Assembly (NCBI GenBank): GCA_011390985.1
Contig: JAABRJ010000536.1
Location: 1-21,155 of the forward strand
DNA: 21,155 nt
Direction of reading: 5' to 3'
DNA from: Desulfobacteraceae bacterium
GTDB lineage: Bacteria > Desulfobacterota > Desulfobacteria > Desulfobacterales > JAABRJ01
The stretch's first letter is position 1. Every line of letters starts with the position of its first letter. Made by a program: the position numbers and the translations under genes. Under the pieces are notes generated by a model. That model saw only the letters and a program-made list of their open reading frames with translations, had not been told where the DNA came from and did no database searches. Below, in pieces: positions 1 to 6,479 of the stretch.

Positions 1-49
1 TCAAGGCACACAAAAGAAGCCCAGCCCACCATACGTTTGGATATCGCAT
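1..49 (-). CDS. Start of a secreted protein gene, probably TRAP solute-binding subunit (partial)
   Basis: Only the first 16 codons are in the window, running off the left edge. The ATG at 49-47 follows a GAGGAG ribosome binding site (63-58) with 8 bases of spacing, much the best initiation signal here; GTG codons just upstream (55, 52) sit too close to it. The visible peptide, MRYPNVWWAGLLLCAL, has a basic residue followed by a hydrophobic stretch, as in a signal peptide. It lies 46 bases downstream of the TatT gene on the same strand. In TRAP systems of this kind TatT pairs with the solute-binding protein TatP/DctP, so that identity is inferred from position; the sequence itself shows only a likely exported protein. 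Confidence 0.6.
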   Translation of the reverse strand, partial: MRYPNVWWAGLLLCAL

Positions 50-95
50 CACCACGGCTCCTCGATCGTCCCTGACGGCACGGGCCTGAGAACGG

Positions 96-1028
96 TTAGA
101 AATAATCGCCTGCGCTGTTCAGCAGTTCCCTGGCCTGCTGCTGGGCCACAATGTTCACCAGGGCGTATCCCGGCACTTCGGGAGAAGCGGCGAGAACTTC
201 ATTCAGCAGCCGGTCGTGCAGTTCCCGGTCGAATACCAGCCGGCTGTAGTAGCGCGCGAAATCGACCTTGGCCATCAGATTGCGGCCGCCTGACAACGTG
301 ATCGCGCGCTCGAAATGCGCCCGGCCCCTTTCGGGTTCGCCCCCCATCGGCGGCGGCAGCAGGGTCGCCAGAATGCCCAAATAAAGGTGCGCCTCTCCCC
401 CGCGATGCCCTTCGTCCAGCGCCACCACCCGGTTCATGAGGACGTCCACCCGCGAAATTTGGGCAATGGCGTCCCAGTCCCGCCGCCGGGCCTGAATCCA
501 TCCGGCCCAGGCGGCCCCCAGGTCGAAAAGCAACGGCACGTCCTTTTTAGCGGCCGCCCCAATGGCGCGCTCGAAGCCGTCAAAATCGCGCTCCCCCAGA
601 CCGCACCAATCCCGACGGTGGCTGCAGGCTGCCTGCAGGGCGTAGGCCATGGCCTTGGCCGTCATTTTTTGGGCCCGCTCCTCATCGGCAACATAAACGC
701 CCGAGTAGGCGCTGTAAAGGGCCGCCCCGGCCTGTAAAAGTCGCGTGTTTTGCGGGTTGGCATGAATCAACCCATCCACCATCAGCAGGTAGGCAGGGCC
801 GCCGGCCTCCACGGTTTCCAGATCGTCGGCGTTCAGGATGGCATAGGACAAATCGTCGCTGAAGTCGGCGGCGGCATTGGACAGCAAGGCCGCACAACCG
901 GACAGCCCGATCCAGCCAAGGGCCAGCAGCAGCGCCATGAGGGTCATGCGGCAGGACCGGCGGCAGCGGCAGTCCCCTGCGGCGGAAACGAACGCCCCGG
1001 AATCATCGACTGTGGATTTAAAAATCAT
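96..1028 (-). CDS. TRAP transporter TatT (T-component) family lipoprotein
   Basis: This looks like a T-component lipoprotein of tripartite TRAP transporters (TatT, as in Treponema Tp0956), a helical TPR-like periplasmic protein that associates with the solute-binding subunit. A hydrophobic segment ends in the lipobox LSGC (Cys45 counting from the ATG at 1028), and the mature part is helical, with motifs such as MAYALQAACSHR, LFDLGAAWAGWI and the acidic-aromatic NSAGDYF tail. About 310 residues fits the family. The start is uncertain: TTG (1034), GTG (1031) and ATG (1028) are consecutive and none has a clear ribosome binding site; ATG 947 would give a short signal peptide without basic residues, so the upstream start, which keeps the Arg-rich n-region, is preferred. 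The next gene downstream begins with a signal peptide, consistent with a tatT-tatP operon. Confidence 0.82.
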   Translation of the reverse strand: MIFKSTVDDSGAFVSAAGDCRCRRSCRMTLMALLLALGWIGLSGCAALLSNAAADFSDDLSYAILNADDLETVEAGGPAYLLMVDGLIHANPQNTRLLQAGAALYSAYSGVYVADEERAQKMTAKAMAYALQAACSHRRDWCGLGERDFDGFERAIGAAAKKDVPLLFDLGAAWAGWIQARRRDWDAIAQISRVDVLMNRVVALDEGHRGGEAHLYLGILATLLPPPMGGEPERGRAHFERAITLSGGRNLMAKVDFARYYSRLVFDRELHDRLLNEVLAASPEVPGYALVNIVAQQQARELLNSAGDYF

Positions 1029-1188
1029 CACCAATCAGCAGGAAAAGGAGGCTGAGTGCCGTCAGCCGCCCCTTCTGCTCGGGTTTCGGATTTCAGGTTG
1101 GACCCGGATGTCCGTTGGCGGCGCCGGTGTGCCAGAGGATCGCGGCGGCCGGCAAAAACCCCGGGCATTCAAGGCTGTCAGCAGGGAA

Positions 1189-1206
1189 ACAGGTTTGTAA
1201 ACCTGT
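1189..1206. promoter_or_regulatory. Perfect inverted repeat, candidate repressor operator
   Basis: ACAGGTTT-GT-AAACCTGT is a perfect 8-base dyad around a 2-base centre. It begins 4 bases downstream of the predicted -10 box and spans the expected transcription start of tatT. Size and placement suit a dimeric repressor such as a TetR- or GntR-type protein; no regulator gene is nearby to name one. Confidence 0.45.
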
Positions 1207-1209
1207 ATT

Positions 1210-1238
1210 CAAATAGTGAAAAGGGGGTGCGCTGTCAA
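1210..1238 (-). promoter_or_regulatory. Sigma70-type promoter for tatT
   Basis: Reading the minus strand, a perfect -35 box TTGACA (1238-1233) is followed after 17 bases by TATTTG (1215-1210), a weak -10 box with 3 of 6 matches. A short dyad, GCGCT-gtca-AGCGC (1229-1242), overlaps the -35 box, and a longer dyad covers the predicted start site near 1203. A strong -35 with a weak -10 under dyads is typical of a regulated promoter. Confidence 0.45.
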
Positions 1239-1346
1239 GCGCTAATCGGTGCCCGCGACAGCGGCGGTGACAGCCACCCAGGAACGGCCAGCGCCCTGGT
1301 GGGCGCGCCTGGGCGACAGGATCGGATCATGTCAGGCGAGCGGGTT

Positions 1347-3320
1347 TCAGGAAGCATTGCGCAGCGCGAGGTCAGCCACAGCGGGTGTCGGCGTGCTCAT
1401 GATGGCCTCGATTTTTCTTGAAAGCGCCTGAAGATTGAAGGGTTTTTGGATGAATCCGCTGCACCCGTTCTCCAGCAGGGTCGCCGCTTTGCCTTTCAGG
1501 CTGTAACCGCTCGCCAGCAGCACCTTGACGCTCGGGGCGAGCTGTTTGATGCGGTGGAAAATCTGGGCACCGTCCATGTCGGGAATGATCATATCCAGAA
1601 TCACGAGATCGATCCGGTCCTGGTGCGCCTCGAAAACCGACAACGCCTCGGAACCCGAACGGGCGCTGAGGACCTCGTAATTCAGCAGTTTCAGCATGCC
1701 GGAAGCGACTTCGACGATCACCTCCTCGTCATCGACCAGGAGCACCGTGCCGCTGCCCTTGACGGCCTCGGGTTCGGGTTGACTGGTCGCCACCTGCCGT
1801 CCTGAGGCGGGGAAATAGAGGGTGAAGGTCGTGCCCTGCCCGACCGCCGATTGCACGTCGATATAGCCGTGGTGGCCTTTGACAATCCCGTAGACCGAGG
1901 CCAGGCCAAGTCCGGTGCCGCGCCCCAGGTCCTTTGTGGTAAAAAACGGCTCAAAAATCCGTTCCTGGATCTGGGCGTCCATCCCGACCCCGGTATCCGT
2001 CACGGTCAGCATGACGTAGGCCCCCGGCCGAGCTTTGTAGACCCTGCTGCATATCTGCCGTTCGGTGACATTGCTGGTTTGCAGGGTCAGTCGGCCACCG
2101 CGTGGCATGGCCTGCCAGGCATTGACGTAGAGGTTCATCAAAACCTGCTCCAGCTGACCCTGGTCGGCGTCCACCGGCCGGAGGTCGGAAGCCAGGCGCG
2201 ATTCCACCTGGATCTCCTTTTTGTTGCGGAAAAACGTCGCCGCCATTTCCGCCACCACGCTGTTGAGGTCCAGGGGATGACGATCATGGTGGGCATTGCG
2301 GGCATACCCCAGCAACTGGGAAGTCAACTTGGCGCCGCTCTGAACCAGCTTTTCAATGCTTTTCAGTTTTTCATAATGCGTCGTGCCGCAGTCGGTGCCC
2401 ATCAGCATCAGGGACACATTGCCCTGGACCCCCATCAGAAGGTTGTTGAAATCGTGGGCCAGACCTCCGGCCAGGGTCCCGACCGCTTCCATTTTGCGGG
2501 CTTGATCCAGCTGCCGCTCCATTCGCTTGCGCTCGGTCACGTCCGTGAGAATGACCACCAGCGCCCCACCGGTGGGGGACGCAACCGGGATGATTTCCAG
2601 GCTCACCAACCGGCCTTCAAGGGTCAGCGGGCTATTTTCGGGAGTCTGGACCGCCTCTTGGCTGCAGCGCTCCAAAAGCGCGGTGATCCTGGAACGGTCT
2701 TTGCCGGTGAAAAGATCTTCCAGCGGCTTTCCGAGCAGGAACTCCTCGGTGGTGTCCATGATCTTCAGCACGGCCGGGTTGGCGTTTACGATGCGGGCAT
2801 CACCGGTCAACTCCAGAATCCCCTCGGACATGTTGCGCAGAATGATCTCGAAGTGATGCTTCCAGTCCAGCAGCTCATGGGTGATTTCGCGCCGCACCAC
2901 ATCCTCGCGACCCCAGATACGGTCGGTCAGCGCCGCCGCCCGGCCGTTTTCAATAAGGCGCAGCACCTCCTGAACGTTGGCCGCCAACTTGTCGAAAGGC
3001 CCCTTGGCAATGCAGGCATCGGCACCCAGGCTGCGGCAGTCGATGTTTTCCTCGGCTGCAACCGCGGACAGGATGATGACAAAGGCATTGCTGAGCGCCG
3101 GCATGCTGCGGATCACCCGGCAGAGCTGCTTGCCGTTGATATTGGGCATCACCAAATCCAGAAAAACAATATCCGGTCGAAAATCTTCCAGGACTTCCAG
3201 GGCGGATAGGCCGTCATGGGCGGTCACGACCCGGTGTCCCTGGCGGGCCAGCAGATTGGCCATGAACTTCAGGAGCATCGGGTGGTTGTCAACGACCAGG
3301 ATGTTTTTCATCGTGCACAT
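1347..3320 (-). CDS. Hybrid sensor histidine kinase (REC-PAS-HisKA-HATPase-REC)
   Basis: A cytoplasmic hybrid kinase of 657 residues with no membrane segment. The N-terminal receiver (about 5-122) has Asp11, phospho-acceptor Asp55, Ser85 and Lys106. A PAS domain spans about 155-265. The HisKA domain carries LAHDFNNLL with phospho-acceptor His289. The ATPase has the N-box (Asn400), DTGVGM (442-447), IFEPFFTTK (455-463) and GRGTGLGLA (466-474). A second receiver (about 523-643) has Asp530/531, Asp576, Ser604 and Lys626. With both receivers intact it probably takes input by phosphorylation at the N-terminus and passes phosphate internally to Asp576. The start ATG (3320) has only a weak GGTGA upstream; a second ATG lies at 3311. 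It follows the REC-GGDEF gene by 35 bases, so the two are probably cotranscribed. Confidence 0.93.
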   Translation of the reverse strand: MCTMKNILVVDNHPMLLKFMANLLARQGHRVVTAHDGLSALEVLEDFRPDIVFLDLVMPNINGKQLCRVIRSMPALSNAFVIILSAVAAEENIDCRSLGADACIAKGPFDKLAANVQEVLRLIENGRAAALTDRIWGREDVVRREITHELLDWKHHFEIILRNMSEGILELTGDARIVNANPAVLKIMDTTEEFLLGKPLEDLFTGKDRSRITALLERCSQEAVQTPENSPLTLEGRLVSLEIIPVASPTGGALVVILTDVTERKRMERQLDQARKMEAVGTLAGGLAHDFNNLLMGVQGNVSLMLMGTDCGTTHYEKLKSIEKLVQSGAKLTSQLLGYARNAHHDRHPLDLNSVVAEMAATFFRNKKEIQVESRLASDLRPVDADQGQLEQVLMNLYVNAWQAMPRGGRLTLQTSNVTERQICSRVYKARPGAYVMLTVTDTGVGMDAQIQERIFEPFFTTKDLGRGTGLGLASVYGIVKGHHGYIDVQSAVGQGTTFTLYFPASGRQVATSQPEPEAVKGSGTVLLVDDEEVIVEVASGMLKLLNYEVLSARSGSEALSVFEAHQDRIDLVILDMIIPDMDGAQIFHRIKQLAPSVKVLLASGYSLKGKAATLLENGCSGFIQKPFNLQALSRKIEAIMSTPTPAVADLALRNAS

Positions 3321-3355
3321 TCGTCACCGCCGCGGCGCGGCGCAGAATAAGAGGT

Positions 3356-4348
3356 TCAATCCGGCAGGTCTTCCCGGCCAACCGCTTCGAGGGGCTTCAC
3401 GCTGACGCGGTTGCGTCCCTGCATCTTGGATAGATAGAGGCTTTGGTCGGCCTGACGAATCAAATTTTCAGGGCTGATGAGGGCCTCGGCGGTGTGCGGT
3501 CCGAAACCGGTCACGCCCATGCTGGCGGTTATCCGAATGCGCTCAGCACCCACCTGCACGTCCCGCCCGGAAACGATTTTCAGCAAGCGCTGAGCCATAC
3601 AAGCAGCCCCCGCCAGATCCGTCTCAGGCAGGATCATCACGAATTCCTCGCCACCGTAGCGGGCCAGCCAGTCGACCTGGTTGCGGATGGACCCCTGAAG
3701 CCACTTGACAAACGCGATCAGGACCTGATCGCCGACCGGATGGCCATAGGTGTCGTTGACGCGCTTGAAGTGATCGATGTCACAGATGGCCAGGGAGAGA
3801 CAGTGTCCGAAACGCCGAGCGCGCTGAATCTCCTGGGGCAGGCGCTCATTCAGGTAGCCGCGGTTGTAACACCCGGTCAGCGGGTCGGACTTCGACAGGT
3901 TTCGAATGGCCTCGCAGGCAAGCTTGAGCGAGCGCTCCTGCTCGAGAAACCGTCGGCCGGTCTTCAGGCGTGCAAACAATTCGCCCGCAATGAAGGGTTT
4001 GATCAGGTAATCGTCGGCCCCGGCTTCCAGCCCTTCGATCATGTCGGACTTGTTGTCCCGGGCGGTCAGCAGCACCACAAAGACGTAGCCCTGATTGGGG
4101 CGGCCGCGGACCCAGCGGCACAAGTCGAGGCCGTCCATCTCCGGCATCATCCAGTCGGTCAGGACGAGCGGAAAATACCGCTTTTCCATGGCGTCGAGGG
4201 CCTGACGACCATTTTCGACCGCCACGACCTCGTACCCGGCCTTGACCAGGGTTTTCACGAGACGCAAACGCGACACCGGCTGGTCTTCGACCACAAGGAC
4301 CGGAAAAAGAGACAGCGGCGATTCGGTTTGCTCCAGCAGGCTATGCAC
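3356..4348 (-). CDS. Response regulator with GGDEF domain (diguanylate cyclase, PleD-like)
   Basis: A 330-residue REC-GGDEF protein predicted to make cyclic di-GMP from two GTP when phosphorylated. The receiver (about 16-132) has Glu21/Asp22, phospho-acceptor Asp65, Thr95 and Lys117. The cyclase domain (about 150-320) has DPLTGCYNR, the metal-binding DIDHFKRVND and an intact active-site GGEEF (232-236). At the usual product-inhibition I-site (RxxD, with Asp six residues before GGEEF) it reads NQVD: Asp226 is kept but Asn223 replaces Arg, so feedback inhibition may be weakened. It starts at GTG (4348), chosen because AAAGGAG (4361-4355) lies 6 bases upstream. First gene of an apparent operon with the hybrid kinase, which could be its phosphodonor. 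Confidence 0.93.
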   Translation of the reverse strand: MHSLLEQTESPLSLFPVLVVEDQPVSRLRLVKTLVKAGYEVVAVENGRQALDAMEKRYFPLVLTDWMMPEMDGLDLCRWVRGRPNQGYVFVVLLTARDNKSDMIEGLEAGADDYLIKPFIAGELFARLKTGRRFLEQERSLKLACEAIRNLSKSDPLTGCYNRGYLNERLPQEIQRARRFGHCLSLAICDIDHFKRVNDTYGHPVGDQVLIAFVKWLQGSIRNQVDWLARYGGEEFVMILPETDLAGAACMAQRLLKIVSGRDVQVGAERIRITASMGVTGFGPHTAEALISPENLIRQADQSLYLSKMQGRNRVSVKPLEAVGREDLPD

Positions 4349-4452
4349 CAGCAGCTCCTTTGGCTTTAGCTTCTGGCTGTTAGGTATCGGACCGGGCGGC
4401 GGATTCCTTTAGACAACCCGGCGCTTCGGCGGTCTTTTGACAGGGCCGATTC

Positions 4453-4477
4453 CTGGCGCCAACGACCGTTGCGCCAG
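4453..4477. other. Strong stem-loop, function unknown
   Basis: CTGGCGC and AAC pair with GTT and GCGCCAG around a GACC loop, giving a 10-pair stem with a single bulged C at 4460. No T-run follows on either strand, so it is not a typical intrinsic terminator. It lies about 105 bases upstream of the GGDEF gene, in a 245-base gap (4349-4593) with no supported gene. Confidence 0.4.
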
Positions 4478-4543
4478 AACGCAATGCTGCGCCGGCAGCC
4501 GGTTTGCACAGGCGGGCGATGAGCGGGCGATAGACGGGGGAAA

Positions 4544-4578
4544 GCCCCATGACGCTCAGACAGTGGCCGTCATGGGGC
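4544..4578. other. Perfect 11-base-pair stem-loop beyond the DUF4197 remnant
   Basis: GCCCCATGACG (4544-4554) and CGTCATGGGGC (4568-4578) are perfectly complementary around a 13-base loop. It begins 15 bases past the last stop codon of the minus-strand gene group. On the minus strand it is followed by TTTCCCCC, not a clear T-run, so it may be a 3' end-stabilising hairpin or a weak terminator. Confidence 0.4.
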
Positions 4579-4593
4579 CGGAAAGGCGGGGGA

Positions 4594-4863
4594 CTATTTC
4601 GCGAAAACCTTCTGCAGCAGTTTGGTTACACGGGCGGCAGGATCCTGTCGGATGCGGGCTTCCTACTGCGCCACCATGAAAAACAGACCGTGAAGGGCCT
4701 GATCGGTGACATACTGGTCGAGATCGAAGCGCAGGGGGTCGGCAAAGGGAATGCGCTGGACCTGGGCGTCCAGGAAGAAGGCCTTGGCCTGGGGCGCCGC
4801 TTCCTCGGCGGCCCGGTTCATGCTCAACTGGAAGGCGTCCACCTGGCTGTCGAAACCGGTGGT
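4594..4863 (-). pseudogene. Decayed DUF4197 gene (C-terminal remnant with in-frame stop)
   Basis: Reading the minus strand from the stop of the metallo-hydrolase gene gives, in the same frame, VDAFQLSMNRAAEEAA, then RFDLDQYVTDQALHGLFFM, an in-frame TAG (4665-4663), then EARIRQDPAARVTKLLQKVF and a final TAG (4596-4594). These are recognisable DUF4197 segments. The family N-terminus is absent, the stretch that normally joins the first segment to the C-terminal one looks deleted (only about 20 residues, FLDAQVQRIPFADPL, lie between), and a stop interrupts the conserved C-terminus. DUF4197 proteins are usually over 200 residues and of unknown function. No start codon with a ribosome binding site serves this piece, so it is most likely a relic, perhaps partly deleted when joined to the upstream gene. 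Confidence 0.75.
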
Positions 4864-5883
4864 TCAAGGGGCCGCCGCGGCCTGCCAGGTCCGCCAGGCC
4901 GTCAGGGCCTCTTGGGTGAGAAGCTCCCCGGAGCTGTAGCGGGGTGAAAAGTGAAAAACGGTCACCTGCCGGACCCGCGCCCGTCCGGCAATCTCACCGG
5001 CCTGGCGGGCGGTCAGGTGAAATTTTTCACGGGCCACCCGCCGCTCCTGATCCAGAAAGGCCGCTTCGATGAACAGGTGGTCGGCTTCATGGACCAGGGT
5101 CAGCATCTTTTCGATGTTTTCAGGGCTGTAAACCGCATCGGCAATGTAACCGATTTTCTGGCCGGGTGAGATCACCGCAATTTGGGCCGCAAGCTCGCCA
5201 AGCACAAAGGCCCGGGTGCGCCCCCGGCCGAACCGCGCGGAGACCTCAAACACCGAGGCCGGGTCCTGCCGGCAGAAAAGCGCCTGTTTGAAACGCTGGA
5301 GCCAGTCCCCGGGCATCACGCCCAGTGCATCCAGCCGATCCCGGCGGATGTTGACGTGAAATCGCTCCTGGAGAACCAAGGCCAGCGACGGAATGCGGTG
5401 GTCCAGGGCCGCCGCCGTGATGGTCAGCCCCGGTTCCGCCAGCAGCGTGCCGTCGAAAGTGCTGCGCTGCAGCGCAGGGCCCGGCCGAAAACCGTCCTGA
5501 ACCCGGTAATGGCGGGTCAACAGAACTTGCGGGTGGATCTCGCTGACTTCCAGTACAAAGGTGTTGGTGTAATGCTGAACCAGATTCCAGGTGTAGCCGG
5601 AGAGTTTTCCTTCAACGTTGGTCAGAAAACCGGGGGGACCGAACAGACAGAGGTGTTTTTCCCGGCCCAGAAAGAGACGCAGGAGGTGGTCAAAGCCAAC
5701 GAAGTGATCCATGTGGGTGTGGGATACAAATACGTGGCTGATCTTGAGGATGTCTCGGGGGGCGAGCGCGTGAAGGTCCCCCAGGTCGAACAGGACCGCA
5801 CGCTTTTGAAGCAGAAAGGGGATGAAAAGGGCCGGATCGTCGAAGGGGCTGTTGACCAGCCGGGGGTGAAAGGAAGGGCGCAT
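4864..5883 (-). CDS. Ribonuclease Z-like metallo-beta-lactamase-fold hydrolase
   Basis: A 339-residue MBL-fold zinc hydrolase most like RNase Z, the endonuclease that trims tRNA 3' ends. The metal-binding motif SHTHMDH (54-60) is complete. Later ligands follow RNase Z order: His162 in LDHRIPS, Asp249 in YIADAVY, Glu273 in FIEAAF, His289 in HLTARQAG and His311 in HFSPRY, the last two being RNase Z signatures. The RLDALGVMPG segment (183-192) resembles the RNase Z region before the substrate-binding arm. The N-terminus lacks the usual LGT start and begins FHPRLVNSPF, so it is a divergent branch whose substrate may differ. ATG 5883 lies 4 bases after the upstream small gene, indicating one operon. 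The C-terminus ends in an Ala-rich tail directly against a DUF4197 remnant in the same frame. Confidence 0.85.
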   Translation of the reverse strand: MRPSFHPRLVNSPFDDPALFIPFLLQKRAVLFDLGDLHALAPRDILKISHVFVSHTHMDHFVGFDHLLRLFLGREKHLCLFGPPGFLTNVEGKLSGYTWNLVQHYTNTFVLEVSEIHPQVLLTRHYRVQDGFRPGPALQRSTFDGTLLAEPGLTITAAALDHRIPSLALVLQERFHVNIRRDRLDALGVMPGDWLQRFKQALFCRQDPASVFEVSARFGRGRTRAFVLGELAAQIAVISPGQKIGYIADAVYSPENIEKMLTLVHEADHLFIEAAFLDQERRVAREKFHLTARQAGEIAGRARVRQVTVFHFSPRYSSGELLTQEALTAWRTWQAAAAP

Positions 5884-5887
5884 GCGC

Positions 5888-6190
5888 TCAGGGAAGATGC
5901 TTGGTCACCTGATGATGAATGCAGGTGTAGATCTCCTCATCCGAACCGTAGATATCCACAATATCCTTGTCGTTGATCAATTTTTCGATGACAAAGGCCG
6001 TCACGTAAAGACTGACCACGTGCGGCTGCGCCACCAGCCGGCGAAAGGGGGCGATCTGGTAATCGATGTCGAAATCTTCCGCGTTGGTGAGGGTTTCCAG
6101 GCATTTGTGGATGCGTTCCTGGAGACTGTTTTTGTTGTGGGTTTCCACCAGCTCGTTTTCCACCAGCTTCGAGGCAATACTGTTGGCCAT
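5888..6190 (-). CDS. Small protein of unknown function; 5' part displaced by an adapter-like insertion
   Basis: I do not recognise the family. The 100 visible residues from ATG 6190 are soluble and mostly helical, with acidic stretches and motifs such as FDIDYQIAPFRRLVAQPHVV and DIVDIYGSDEEIY. No ribosome binding site precedes ATG 6190. Upstream, a different frame opens at ATG 6291 with a good site (GAAGGGA, 6 bases spacing) and gives MAKVFRPSTRESS and 13 further residues to Arg26. Removing bases 6200-6213 joins that segment exactly at a codon boundary to IDQ and then to ATG 6190, restoring one 129-residue reading frame from 6291 to 5888. The intact gene is therefore probably 5888-6291. It is 4 bases from the RNase Z-like gene and likely cotranscribed with it. 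Confidence 0.75.
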   Translation of the reverse strand: MANSIASKLVENELVETHNKNSLQERIHKCLETLTNAEDFDIDYQIAPFRRLVAQPHVVSLYVTAFVIEKLINDKDIVDIYGSDEEIYTCIHHQVTKHLP

Positions 6191-6199
6191 TTGATCGAT

Positions 6200-6213
6200 A
6201 GATCGGAAGAGCG
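6200..6213 (+). other. 14 bases identical to Illumina adapter, likely assembly artefact
   Basis: AGATCGGAAGAGCG is the common start of Illumina adapters; the next base (6214, G) also fits the older paired-end version. It lies inside a gene whose frame is broken here, and excising exactly these 14 bases restores a continuous 129-codon frame. Read on the minus strand it is CGCTCTTCCGATCT, the 3' end of the ligated adapter. Confidence 0.65.
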
Positions 6214-6441
6214 GCGGGCAAACTCCTTTGAAGACTCGATCTTGGAAAGAATGCTGGATTCACGGGTGCTGGGTCGAAATACTTTCGCCATTGAAGGTCC
6301 CTTCTATGCTGTCACGCCGATGCCCGGATTTTGCGAAGCGCGCCTGCTGGTCTGAAATTTACCCCGCGAAGGCCACCGCAAAATTCTTTTTTGTTTTATT
6401 GACAGAGGGTTACCGAAGTACTTTGTCAACTTTTTTTGGGC

Positions 6442-6470
6442 ATAATAATGGCAGGCATTTCCGAATGCAA
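6442..6470 (-). promoter_or_regulatory. Sigma70-type promoter for the small gene and RNase Z-like gene
   Basis: On the minus strand TTGCAT (6470-6465) is followed after 17 bases by TATTAT (6447-6442), a -10 box with 5 of 6 matches. It lies just past the recJ stop, in the AT-rich 188-base gap before ATG 6291. A separate TTGACA (6430-6425) has no good -10 partner. Confidence 0.4.
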
Positions 6471-6479
6471 GCAAAATGT

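Larger units (their letters stand above)
1029..1346. other. Intergenic region and 5' leader of tatT
   Basis: These 318 bases hold no supported gene. They lie between the stop of the hybrid kinase gene and the tatT start, both on the minus strand. The tatT promoter and two inverted repeats occupy 1189-1242, leaving a leader of about 175 bases if transcription begins near 1203. No terminator with a T-run is visible after the kinase gene. Confidence 0.5.

Noticed and set aside
1851..3209. Long plus-strand open frame (452 codons) opposite the hybrid kinase
   Set aside because: It is antisense to clear kinase motifs, reads as His/Gly/Arg-rich low-complexity protein and has no family features; GC-rich DNA commonly gives such frames.
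6399..6430. Two TTGACA strings on opposite strands in the recJ downstream gap
   Set aside because: Neither has a reasonable -10 box at 16-18 bases; the TTGCAT/TATTAT pair nearby fits better.
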